From contig JAEUQI010000001.1 of NCBI GenBank assembly GCA_016789145.1, forward strand, positions 1 through 64,000: a DNA stretch of 64,000 bases, given 5' to 3'. How positions within the stretch are numbered: the first letter of the stretch is position 1; each line of letters begins with the position of its first letter. The DNA is from Blastocatellia bacterium. Lineage in GTDB: Bacteria > Acidobacteriota > Blastocatellia > Pyrinomonadales > Pyrinomonadaceae. The notes under the pieces were generated by a model, which saw only the letters and a program-made list of their open reading frames with translations, was not told where the DNA came from and made no database searches. Below are positions 37,416-45,421 of this stretch, in pieces. The position numbers and the translations under genes are program-made.

Positions 37416-38423
37416 ATGCTTGAAGAAAACGCAAGCCAATTCCGTGTTCGTTTGGAAAAGCTTGGCCTTAGCGAGACGGTCATCACTGCTGCTTGGCCTA
37501 CCTGGTGGAGTGAAGCTGCCGATGCTTCGTCTTCGGCGCGTGCGGAGCTCCGATACTCTATTGCCCGAAAACTAGGACTAGAACCTCATTCGTTATTAAG
37601 AGATGATGGCGAGCCTGACTTCATCTGGAAGAACTCCGCCCGTTTTAAGAATATTTCAGAAGAAAGTGATATCGAGAGATGGGCGTTAACTTCGTTTGGG
37701 ACAGCCCTTGGGAGAATGTTGCTTCTTGGAACGATTGGCGGCGCAGAGATTGGTAAATCCACGGCTCTAAGTCTCCGAACAAAAGTCTTAGAGACGCAAC
37801 CATTTGTTCGCTTGGCCGATTTGATTTCAATTGTCTGGGCTCTTGGAATTCCCACAGTTCACCTAAGGGTATTCCCTCTTTTGCGGAAGCGTATGGCGGC
37901 AATGAGTGTCAGAGTTGGGCGTGGAAATGCAATTTTGCTTGGGAAAGATTCCCAGTATCCTGCTCAAATTGCCTTTTACCTAGCTCATGAATTAGCGCAT
38001 ATCTATCTTAATCACGTTCATGATAACGAAGTGCTTGTAGATTACGAGATGAGCGAGAAAGAACGTGGTGAGAAGAGCGATCCTGAAGAAGTTGCGGCCG
38101 ACGAATTTGCTTTGGAGCTTCTAACAGGGTACGCAAAACCGATAGTTTTGCCTGACGGAAGTGGCCGAGGACCCCAAAGTTTGGCGAAGGCTGTCCTCGG
38201 TGCATCGAGAGATTTAGCCATTGAGCCAGGAACATTGGCATTATGTTTCGGACATTCTACCGGCGATTGGCAGACGGCAATCGGATCATTACGATACATC
38301 TACGACGCACCCCGCCCGGTTTGGAGGGAAATTAATCGGATCGCGATACGGCAGCTTTCGTTTTCTGATGTGCCCTTGGACACGGCGTATTATGTCAAGA
38401 ACATTCTGGGAGGAGCTGATTAG
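37416..38423 (+). CDS. ImmA/IrrE-family metallopeptidase
   Basis: 335 aa with HELAHIYLNH (zinc motif HELAH at 191-195) and the downstream EEVAADEFALELL, where a Glu of the helix is the likely third zinc ligand, as in IrrE and ImmA. The N-terminal 160 residues are helical and specific to this group. Expected to cut the XRE repressor encoded 12 bp upstream. The stop is directly followed by the ATG of the next gene. Confidence 0.85.
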   Translation: MLEENASQFRVRLEKLGLSETVITAAWPTWWSEAADASSSARAELRYSIARKLGLEPHSLLRDDGEPDFIWKNSARFKNISEESDIERWALTSFGTALGRMLLLGTIGGAEIGKSTALSLRTKVLETQPFVRLADLISIVWALGIPTVHLRVFPLLRKRMAAMSVRVGRGNAILLGKDSQYPAQIAFYLAHELAHIYLNHVHDNEVLVDYEMSEKERGEKSDPEEVAADEFALELLTGYAKPIVLPDGSGRGPQSLAKAVLGASRDLAIEPGTLALCFGHSTGDWQTAIGSLRYIYDAPRPVWREINRIAIRQLSFSDVPLDTAYYVKNILGGAD

Positions 38424-39065
38424 ATGGAGTCCCTAGTCGACAATGACATACTTTTTAAGGCTGCCTGCTATAACACTATTGATGCGTTACTTATTCAGGT
38501 GGTTACCTCAACGCCCGAAATAGGAGTGTTAGGCGCAGCTAGATATGTGGCGCGAAAAGCCGTAGAAAGAGCCTCGCTGTGTGGAACCCCAAAAGAAGCC
38601 CTGGAACGTTTAGATCAATTTATAAATAACGCTAGCGTTATCGAGCCCACCGACGACGAACAAGGACTTGCGGCAGATTTAGAACTCGCTGCTCAGCTAG
38701 CAGGCGTGGGTCTGGATGTTGGAGAAAGCCAGTTGTGTGCAGTTCTCATCGTAAGATCGCTTAACTTGCTTTGTACTGGAGATAAACGCGCAATTCAGGC
38801 GATGGAACACCTTTTGGCTGTTGAAGAAAAACTCAGGCCACTATCCGGAAAGATCGTATGCCTAGAGCAGTTAGCTATAAAGGCCGTTTCCAAAGACCTA
38901 CCAACCCTTCGTACCGCAATTTGCTCCGAACCTGGGATAGATAAAACTCTTACGATTTGTTTCAGCTGCTCTAGTGAGGAAATAACCGTGAAAGACATTA
39001 CTTTTGGATTAACAAGCTATATCAATGACCTCCGCAGAAAAGCACCGAATATCCTTGCACCCTAG
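38424..39065 (+). CDS. Helical protein of unknown function
   Basis: 213 aa, almost entirely helical by composition, with no recognised motif; one Cys cluster late in the chain (TICFSCSSEE). It is translated immediately after the ImmA/IrrE protease (TAG-ATG). Its last 4 bp overlap the end of the converging 39062 gene. Probably an adaptor or sensor partner of the protease (inference from coupling only). Confidence 0.5.
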   Translation: MESLVDNDILFKAACYNTIDALLIQVVTSTPEIGVLGAARYVARKAVERASLCGTPKEALERLDQFINNASVIEPTDDEQGLAADLELAAQLAGVGLDVGESQLCAVLIVRSLNLLCTGDKRAIQAMEHLLAVEEKLRPLSGKIVCLEQLAIKAVSKDLPTLRTAICSEPGIDKTLTICFSCSSEEITVKDITFGLTSYINDLRRKAPNILAP

Positions 39066-39634
39066 TCGATCTTGTTACGCACATAGACTGCAAATGGTTC
39101 GACGATGTCCGCGACAAGTCCAATGTGTACCCTTCTGTCTGGACCGTGATGCTCATCTAAAATCCTCAGACATGCCTTATCAACCCTACCATTAATATAT
39201 TTGCCTCCGGGAGCTCCCATACTATTGCCTAAAGCTACTTCCGTTCTGTCTAATGGTAAGTCGAATTCCTCTTTTCGTAGATTCTGTATGACTAAGGCAT
39301 AGCGAGACCCCTTCACGTTTATCGGCTTTGGAATTGGTTCCCACTTTATGCCATCAACTGATAATTCATCCGCCCTTACGGGTTCCGCAAAATGCTTTGA
39401 TTCCATAGGTTCCATTACCAAGTAAATTCGCCCGCCCTGCCGATGGTAATCTCTCGCGAAAGGCTGAACCATGGTTTGAGGATGGCAGGTACTACCGCCA
39501 TATCCCCAAAGAGCGAAACTAGATTCTTCAATCTCCCGCGTTTTCCTTTCAATTATGTCTTCGAGGGATTCACGCGCATGTGTTCCAACCTTCATAAAAA
39601 GCACGCCTTGTCCTGGTACGATTAAGTTTCCCAT
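39062..39634 (-). CDS. Unknown protein, paralogue B of the 36417 gene
   Basis: 190 aa. Contains SSFALWGYGGSTCHPQTMVQ, IYLVMEPMESKHFAEPV, SRYALVIQNLRKEEFDLPL and the terminal IGLVADIVEPFAVYVRNKID, matching paralogue A in the same order. It starts 3 bp after the BpsA-like gene and is therefore its operon partner. A pattern of alternating strands and helices with a glycine-rich turn after strand one suggests a nucleotide- or ligand-binding fold, but no family could be named. Confidence 0.6.
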   Translation of the reverse strand: MGNLIVPGQGVLFMKVGTHARESLEDIIERKTREIEESSFALWGYGGSTCHPQTMVQPFARDYHRQGGRIYLVMEPMESKHFAEPVRADELSVDGIKWEPIPKPINVKGSRYALVIQNLRKEEFDLPLDRTEVALGNSMGAPGGKYINGRVDKACLRILDEHHGPDRRVHIGLVADIVEPFAVYVRNKID

Positions 39635-39637
39635 ATA

Positions 39638-40462
39638 TTATGACTCCAAAAGTTCTAATGAGTATTCATCATCGTGAGCTTTACCGTAGCCCAGCGTTTT
39701 CTTTTCACGCACATATCTCACCCTAGGCGCGTTCTCCTTGCCGTAGAAATTTTCAAGACGGTCTTTTGCGTCGATAGCGGAGCTATCAAAAATCTTCACC
39801 TCATCACTCACCGCCTTAAATATCAGGTTACAAGATCGAAGGTCTGGAGCGTCGTCTAAATGATAGGAGTGGAGCCACGGCATCATCTTCTGGACGAAAA
39901 AACCGTTTTCAATTCCGAACTGTTGCACCTTCGCTAGAACCCTTTTTGGCCAGGTCAGGTCCGGGTCGTCAGCGATAACTACCATTCCTTCTCCACGATA
40001 TGAGGTAGCTTCCATACCTCTCTGCATAAAAACCTTTACGCTCTCACCATCATTGCTGGCTCCCCAAGGCGGATTTGTGTAAAAGCAGTCAAAATCGTTC
40101 GGACCCGCGAATACGTCAAGGCAATTGTAGAGTTCAGAGCCGAGATTCTCAAGGGCTTCTCTGTCAGCAAAACGCTTAACTGCTGAGACTATCCTTTCGT
40201 CAAAGTCGAACACGGTAATCTGGCTTGGACCATAATTAATAATCCCACGCTTTTTAAGATATGCCACGCAAACACTGATGGCGTCACCGTCGCCGATGAA
40301 GCTTAGGCGCTTTCCGTCCGACCAACGGGCTACAAATTCGCTTTGCATCACCATGTCACCCGCCTTCATATAAATCTGATCAAACTCACGAAGCGATCGT
40401 GGGCGATTTTCAATTACATCGGAAATCGCGTTAATTGCGGACTTTAAGTCGAGTTCTGCCAT
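39638..40462 (-). CDS. BpsA-like (branched polyamine synthase/N4-methyltransferase-like) enzyme
   Basis: 274 aa. FDQIYMKAGDM (28-38), RLSFIGDGDAISVC (52-65) and FDFDERIV then CFYTNPPWG (NPPW at 130-133) are in the order seen in bis-aminopropyl-spermidine synthase-family proteins. These use decarboxylated SAM; the NPPW motif is also that of amino-methyltransferases. It lacks the N-terminal winged-helix region of archaeal BpsA. With paralogue B it forms a two-gene minus-strand unit that converges on the XRE/ImmA operon. Substrate not known: polyamine, DNA or a small molecule are all open. Confidence 0.6.
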   Translation of the reverse strand: MAELDLKSAINAISDVIENRPRSLREFDQIYMKAGDMVMQSEFVARWSDGKRLSFIGDGDAISVCVAYLKKRGIINYGPSQITVFDFDERIVSAVKRFADREALENLGSELYNCLDVFAGPNDFDCFYTNPPWGASNDGESVKVFMQRGMEATSYRGEGMVVIADDPDLTWPKRVLAKVQQFGIENGFFVQKMMPWLHSYHLDDAPDLRSCNLIFKAVSDEVKIFDSSAIDAKDRLENFYGKENAPRVRYVREKKTLGYGKAHDDEYSLELLES

Positions 40463-40610
40463 TCTTTACCCGTATTAGATGTGGAAACCTGGAAGATTGC
40501 GTCACAAAATCATCATCAATAGCTTTACATGAATGAAATTCTCTACATAATGTCCCAATTATCCACTTCCATGCAAACTAAAGAAGGAATAAAAAGGGTA
40601 CAAATAGAAA

Positions 40611-40640
40611 GCCTCCTCGATTAGTCGACGAGGCCTATGC
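40611..40640 (-). terminator. Hairpin with T-rich tail on the minus strand
   Basis: GCCTCGTCGA-CTAA-TCGAGGAGGC followed by TTTCTATTTG when read on the minus strand. It would end transcription from the small membrane-protein frame at 40830-41105. The rest of 40463-40829 shows no gene. Confidence 0.5.
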
Positions 40641-40829
40641 TCTCTTAGTTAATGACTGGTGCTCACCAACCGCACTGTGCCCTAAGGCTCGATGCTTTTA
40701 CTTCGTCGGTGCGCATAGCAATGCCGCAGGCTTGCATTTCCTGCCATTGACCCTTTTTTGTCAAGTAAGTCGGTTGTTGCTAGAGTTCTCTCAAGAACCC
40801 CGACATGTAAATAATTCCCGGGGAACCGC

Positions 40830-41105
40830 CTAACCAGAAGAGCCGCAAGGAACAAACGCCAAGCCTTTTCTTGCCTTGCGTGGCCTGCTATTGATGAAGG
40901 AGTTTAATACATCGGCGTCAATACATGTTCCGCGAGGAGATCTAGCTAAACGCATTCTAAGGGTTTGCGGAAAATCTGAACTTTTAACGGACCTCTCGCG
41001 AAGTAGACCAAGCAACTTTAAGAAAAGCAGCAGAATGATTATCAACAAAATTGCGATTTCAACCATTACTGAATAATTGAGTGCTGCGGTCCCTGCGTCT
41101 AGCAT
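40830..41105 (-). CDS. Possible small single-span membrane protein
   Basis: 91 aa with one strong hydrophobic helix (VEIAILLIIILLLFLKLLGLL, about residues 15-35) and a basic C-terminal tail. No obvious ribosome site. Support comes from the hydrophobic segment and from the minus-strand hairpin downstream. It diverges from the sigma-54 operon and its start lies 50 bp from the upstream activator motif. Confidence 0.3.
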   Translation of the reverse strand: MLDAGTAALNYSVMVEIAILLIIILLLFLKLLGLLRERSVKSSDFPQTLRMRLARSPRGTCIDADVLNSFINSRPRKARKGLAFVPCGSSG

Positions 41106-41154
41106 ATTGTAGAGATAAAATACTGGGCCAAGGGTGACCGGGCTTCCAAGGTAA

Positions 41155-41169
41155 ATGACATCACGTGAT
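41155..41169 (+). promoter_or_regulatory. Candidate upstream activator site of the sigma-54 operon
   Basis: ATGACATCACGTGAT, containing the perfect 10-bp palindrome ATCACGTGAT (41160-41169). The 12-bp string ATGACATCACGT recurs at 51919-51930 upstream of the facing vWA-like gene. Its centre is about 103 bp before the predicted transcription start, the usual place for an enhancer bound by a sigma-54 activator. Confidence 0.6.
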
Positions 41170-41239
41170 ATTTAGTGATTTCGCCGATTATACGACCCAT
41201 CTCCCGGCACGTGGCCCATGTAAAGACAACCGGTTAGAG

Positions 41240-41256
41240 TTGGCACCAGATTTGCT
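41240..41256 (+). promoter_or_regulatory. Predicted sigma-54 promoter (-24/-12) of the radical-SAM/ABC operon
   Basis: TTGGCACCAGATTTGCT: invariant GG at 41242-41243 and GC at 41254-41255 with the exact 12-bp period, and the full consensus TGGCAC and TTGCT around them. Predicted start of transcription near 41267, 19 bp before the ATG at 41286. Confidence 0.75.
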
Positions 41257-41285
41257 TTTAGAATATGTTGGTGACATACGGGGCT

Positions 41286-42764
41286 ATGAAAACGCAAGCA
41301 AAAACACTTCTATTGATTATGCCTCCGCAGGTTGGGCTATTAAGTGGCTTCTCTGCCGGATTAATATCGATTGCGAACTATGTGGCCCCCCGACAGCCGA
41401 ATGTCACTGTCAAGATCATCGACTATAGTGAGGCCTCACCTTCCTCGGCTGCAGAGGACCTTGCAACCGTCTGTCGCCAATTCCAAAAAAGTGTTCTCTT
41501 CGTTGGAATTACGACGACTACAGCAAGTTATCAGCAGGCCCTCGCTCTCGCTCGTCGTATTAAAGAATTCCGAGATGACGCCGTCGTAATACTGGGAGGA
41601 CATCACGCTACTTCGGACTACGAGATTATTCTTGACAGGCACAACGAAGTAGATCTCATCGTGTTAGGCGAGGGTGAGCTTACGATGGAGAACATTCTTT
41701 CGCAGTTCCCTGATAAAATAGATTTACCGGGGATTGCCTACAAAGACAAGGTAAGCAAGATAGTTCGAAAGAATCCTCCTCCCGCCCTCCTTTCTACGAC
41801 TGAGCTCGACTCTATTCCGATTGCATATGGAGAGTATGGTCTTATCGGTACGCCAGGCAAGTTCCATCACGCAACATATGTATCCGCTCGAGGCTGTCCC
41901 CTGAAGTGTTCTTTTTGTGCAGTTGGTAATGAGGCAATTCGTACAAAGAGTATTCCGGCGGTGCTTCGCGATATCGAAGATCTCGTTGCGCTGGGATACA
42001 GTAAGATTGCAATCGAGGACAACTTCTTTGCCCACTCGCGAACAAGGACCGAATCAATTTGCAGCGCCCTGCATGGTCTTCGCACAAAGCTAAATAACTC
42101 ATTTACCTGGGATTGCCAGACAAGAGTTGAGTCGCTCGTCCGCCCCGACACGATCACACAGATGGAAGCGGCAGGTTGTGAGGCGGTATATATTGGCGTC
42201 GAGTCTCTAGACCCAGTTCAGTTGCTAATGCTGAATAAAACGAATCGTCCAGCGATCTATTTGGCGAAACTCCGCAAGGCTGTTTCTGATCTTTTGCAAA
42301 GCAAAATAGAATGTTACGTGAACATTCAGCTAGGCATTCCTGGAGAAACAAGGGGACAGTTCAATGGCACACTGTCTGTTTTACAGGATCTAGGCGAACT
42401 GGCTCTTCGTGAAGGTCGACGGATTACGGTCTTCCCTCAGTTGCATGTTGTCTATCCCGGAACAGTTCATTTTCAGGAAGGACTCCAAGCTGGACTGTAT
42501 TCCCGTGATATATTCGAGGGATTTACCGCCTGGGAATCCCAAGAGATGCCAGTGCTTCTCTGGCTGGGCGAACATTTTGCACATGGCACGGGCGGGATAC
42601 CGATCGGTATCATGAAAGGGGATCTATTGAAGGAGGGTCGATTCGAAGTTGAGAGCACCCGCGTTTTCAATGTATTGGATTCGCTTCGACAGATCGCCGA
42701 GGTCGAAGGAATCAACGTATTCAAGTACGGCGAATATCTTGTGTCGGCCGCACGCTCTAATTGA
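41286..42764 (+). CDS. Radical SAM enzyme with N-terminal B12-binding-like domain
   Basis: 492 aa. Residues 1-150 have the Rossmann pattern of cobalamin-binding radical SAM proteins (TLLLIMPPQVGLLSGFSAGL, VVILGGHHATSD, VDLIVLGEGE), but the B12-ligand motif DxHxxG is not seen. The 4Fe-4S motif is CPLKCSFC (Cys204, Cys208, Cys211), then IAIEDNFF, YIGVESLD and IQLGIPGET, typical of the SAM barrel. The ATG at 41286 is chosen because an upstream in-frame start would precede the predicted transcription start. First gene of six on the plus strand. The substrate is unknown; modification of an imported or exported small molecule is an inference from the ABC genes behind it. Confidence 0.85.
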   Translation: MKTQAKTLLLIMPPQVGLLSGFSAGLISIANYVAPRQPNVTVKIIDYSEASPSSAAEDLATVCRQFQKSVLFVGITTTTASYQQALALARRIKEFRDDAVVILGGHHATSDYEIILDRHNEVDLIVLGEGELTMENILSQFPDKIDLPGIAYKDKVSKIVRKNPPPALLSTTELDSIPIAYGEYGLIGTPGKFHHATYVSARGCPLKCSFCAVGNEAIRTKSIPAVLRDIEDLVALGYSKIAIEDNFFAHSRTRTESICSALHGLRTKLNNSFTWDCQTRVESLVRPDTITQMEAAGCEAVYIGVESLDPVQLLMLNKTNRPAIYLAKLRKAVSDLLQSKIECYVNIQLGIPGETRGQFNGTLSVLQDLGELALREGRRITVFPQLHVVYPGTVHFQEGLQAGLYSRDIFEGFTAWESQEMPVLLWLGEHFAHGTGGIPIGIMKGDLLKEGRFEVESTRVFNVLDSLRQIAEVEGINVFKYGEYLVSAARSN

Positions 42765-42788
42765 ACAAGACTTAGTTAAGGAGGCTCT

Positions 42789-43772
42789 ATGAAAAATTAT
42801 AAATATTTCGCATTGGTTGCGATCGTTGCTGTTTTAAGCGTAAGTGGTTATCTGCTTTACTCCAAGAAAAACATTCCGGCACAACTTCCGATCATCGCCG
42901 TCGTAACGCTGCAATCGCACCCGATTCTCGATACGGTACAAGAGAATCTGCTTGCTGACTTGAAAAATGAGGGGCTTGAGGATGGAAAAAACATTCAGCT
43001 CGTCTTGCGAAACGCAAATGGACAAATGCAGGCGGTACCGACGATAGCGAACGAGATCGCTTCGCAGAACCCTCGACTAATTATTGCGATCACCACTCCG
43101 ATGGCCCAGGCCGTAAAGAAAGTAGCGAAATGCCCAGTTGTCTTCGGAGCGGTCACGGACCCCGAAGGAGCGGGCCTCTTCGAGGGCGAAGGTCAAGGCA
43201 ATATCACTGGCACTAGCGACGCGGTCCCGTACGACCAGCAGCTTCGCTTAATCAAGCGCATCAAGCCTGGTGTGACGAGGCTGGGAGTCCTATTCAATCC
43301 CGGCGAGGCGTCATCCAAATTCGCGATGACCGAGCTCCGAAAATTTGCACCGGAGATGGGTATTGCCCTCGTGGAAGGATCGGTTAACACCTCAGGTGAT
43401 GTATATGCGGTTGCACAAAGTCTGGCAGGCAAAGTAGACGCTCTGCTGATTTCGACAGACAACACAGTTGCGGTCGGTATTGCTGCGGCGGTCAAAGTTG
43501 CCTCAGAAAAAAAGATCCCATTATTCGCCTGTGACAGCGGTTCAGTTGAAAAAGGTGCTCTTGCGGCGGTTTCGGCCGGGTACCCGCAAGTCGGTATCGA
43601 CACGGGGCGACTCGCCGTCAAGATGTTTAACGGCGAGAAAAACTTACCGTTTCTTAAAGCTCAGGGCTCGGAGATCTACTTAAACCAACGGGCTGCAGAA
43701 ATGATGAGTACGAAGATTCCGGATGACGTGGTAGCGAACGCCACGAAAGTTCTTACCGAAATCAAGGACTAA
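42789..43772 (+). CDS. ABC transporter substrate-binding protein, TrpX family
   Basis: 327 aa. N-terminal hydrophobic segment (KYFALVAIVAVLSVSGYLLY) without a lipobox Cys, so probably a membrane-anchored binding protein. The two-lobed core matches the ABC_sub_bind family (GLEDGKNIQLVLRNANGQ, PVVFGAVTDPEGAGLFE, ALLISTDNTVAVGIAAAVKV, KIPLFACDSGSVEKGALAAV). Family members bind tryptophan, tyrosine or related aromatic compounds. Strong SD AAGGAGG. Confidence 0.85.
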   Translation: MKNYKYFALVAIVAVLSVSGYLLYSKKNIPAQLPIIAVVTLQSHPILDTVQENLLADLKNEGLEDGKNIQLVLRNANGQMQAVPTIANEIASQNPRLIIAITTPMAQAVKKVAKCPVVFGAVTDPEGAGLFEGEGQGNITGTSDAVPYDQQLRLIKRIKPGVTRLGVLFNPGEASSKFAMTELRKFAPEMGIALVEGSVNTSGDVYAVAQSLAGKVDALLISTDNTVAVGIAAAVKVASEKKIPLFACDSGSVEKGALAAVSAGYPQVGIDTGRLAVKMFNGEKNLPFLKAQGSEIYLNQRAAEMMSTKIPDDVVANATKVLTEIKD

Positions 43773-43774
43773 AA

Positions 43775-44674
43775 ATGATCGCTGCATTAGACATCGGTAT
43801 CGTTATGGGGCTGATCCTTGCATGGTCGGTATTGGGACTGACGTTGTCATACCGACTGCTTGATTTTCCAGACCTGACGATCGAGGCTTCCCTTCTGATT
43901 GGCGGAGCCTCGTATGCGGTCCTTCATCGTGCAGGCTTTGGACTCTTTGTCGCGACCGTCCTGGCAGTGGTCGCGGGCGGTTTGGCTGGGGCGGTGACGG
44001 GCTGGATAAACAGCAGATTTCGGATAAACAAGTTCCTTTGCGGGATAATTGTCATTTCCATCGCATACACAGTGGGCCTGCGGCTAATGGGATCGTCTAA
44101 TATTGGCCAAACTCAGGCGTCGACACTCCTGGATCTATTCGCTCCGCTCGATCAGGGCGGATCTTTACCTTTTCATGTGGGGAGTATCGTTTTTCTAACT
44201 TTGCTGGCTGCGGGGATCATTGGCTTTCTGTTTCTGGCGTTGCGTACGCAGCCTGGGTTGAAGATGAGGGTTGCCGGCTCAAATCCGGGCTACGCAAGAA
44301 GTCTAGGGATTCCCGTTTCCCGTAATATTGTTCTAGGTTTGTTCATCACCAACTCTTTGTCTGCTTTATCAGGGGTGCTGCTTGTTATGCACCAGGGTTT
44401 CGCTGACATCTCCATGGGTCAGGGCGTACTCGTCATTTCCTTGGCCGCGATGACCATCGGAGAAAGGCTCCTGCCTGAAAGACGGATGAGCTTACCAACC
44501 TTTGTTGTTTTCGCAGCTATTCTTGGAAGTATTGTCTATCAAACAATACTAGCCTTGGCGATCGGTGCCGGCCTTGCTGCAACGGATCTTCGACTAGCTA
44601 CTGCAATGTTCGTTCTAGTCGTGGTTGCTCTCAAATTAACGGGTCGGGTCGACTTACTTGAGGAGGAAGCCTAA
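43775..44674 (+). CDS. ABC transporter permease, TrpY-like
   Basis: 299 aa, about eight hydrophobic helices (LGLFVATVLAVVAGGLAGAV, VGSIVFLTLLAAGIIGFLFL, IVLGLFITNSLSALSGVLLV). NPGYARSLGIPVSRNIVLGL is the cytoplasmic loop that contacts the ATPase. Its stop overlaps the start of the next gene (TAATG). Inner-membrane channel of the TrpXYZ-type importer. Confidence 0.85.
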   Translation: MIAALDIGIVMGLILAWSVLGLTLSYRLLDFPDLTIEASLLIGGASYAVLHRAGFGLFVATVLAVVAGGLAGAVTGWINSRFRINKFLCGIIVISIAYTVGLRLMGSSNIGQTQASTLLDLFAPLDQGGSLPFHVGSIVFLTLLAAGIIGFLFLALRTQPGLKMRVAGSNPGYARSLGIPVSRNIVLGLFITNSLSALSGVLLVMHQGFADISMGQGVLVISLAAMTIGERLLPERRMSLPTFVVFAAILGSIVYQTILALAIGAGLAATDLRLATAMFVLVVVALKLTGRVDLLEEEA

Positions 44675-45411
44675 TGTCGTCCAATCTTGAGGTTCGCGGG
44701 TTAGATGTAACTTATTCTCGATGGGGCGTCACGGTCAACGCATTAGCGGACATACATCTCAATGTTAAACAGGGAGAATGGGTCCTTGTACTCGGGCACA
44801 ATGGCTCTGGGAAGTCGACCCTGTTGCGGGCACTCAGCGGTCGCATTAAACCCGATGCGGGCGAGATACGGATCAACGGCAAAGACTTGGAGAAAATGAG
44901 TGCAAAGTCGATTGCCAGAACCTTTTTTCGTGTTCTCCAGGATCCTGGGGCGGGCACGGCGGTAACCCTGACTGTGAGGGAAAATCTCTATGTGGCGGAT
45001 CAAACTCCGATTAGTGTTTTTTCATCTAGAGGCTTAATTGAAAAGTACTCGAACGTGCTCCAGCCTTTGGGACTCGACAAGAGGCTTGGCCAATTGGCGA
45101 ATACCCTGTCAGGGGGGGAGCGGCAGCTTTTGTCTCTGGCAGTAGCGGCAGTACATTCTGCCGATATTCTTTTGCTCGATGAGGTGATGGCGTCCCTTGA
45201 TCAAGTAATGAGCCAGATTTGCATCGATCAGATACGTCGATTAAATTCCGTTGGCAAAACAGTAATTCAAGTAATGCATGACCTAGATCTTGCGATCTCT
45301 CTTAATCAGCGAATAGTTGTCTTAAACAAAGGACGAGTCGTTTACGACGGGCCGGTTTCATCAGAATCTAGCTCACGTCTTCGCCAACTTCTAAAAACCA
45401 GCGAGGATTGA
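44674..45411 (+). CDS. ABC transporter ATPase, TrpZ-like
   Basis: 245 aa with all ATPase motifs: Walker A GHNGSGKST (41-49), signature LSGGERQLLSLA, Walker B ADILLLDEVMASLD, switch His in VIQVMHDLDLA. It powers the importer encoded by the two genes upstream. Confidence 0.92.
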   Translation: MSSNLEVRGLDVTYSRWGVTVNALADIHLNVKQGEWVLVLGHNGSGKSTLLRALSGRIKPDAGEIRINGKDLEKMSAKSIARTFFRVLQDPGAGTAVTLTVRENLYVADQTPISVFSSRGLIEKYSNVLQPLGLDKRLGQLANTLSGGERQLLSLAVAAVHSADILLLDEVMASLDQVMSQICIDQIRRLNSVGKTVIQVMHDLDLAISLNQRIVVLNKGRVVYDGPVSSESSSRLRQLLKTSED

Positions 45412-45421
45412 ATTACCTATA

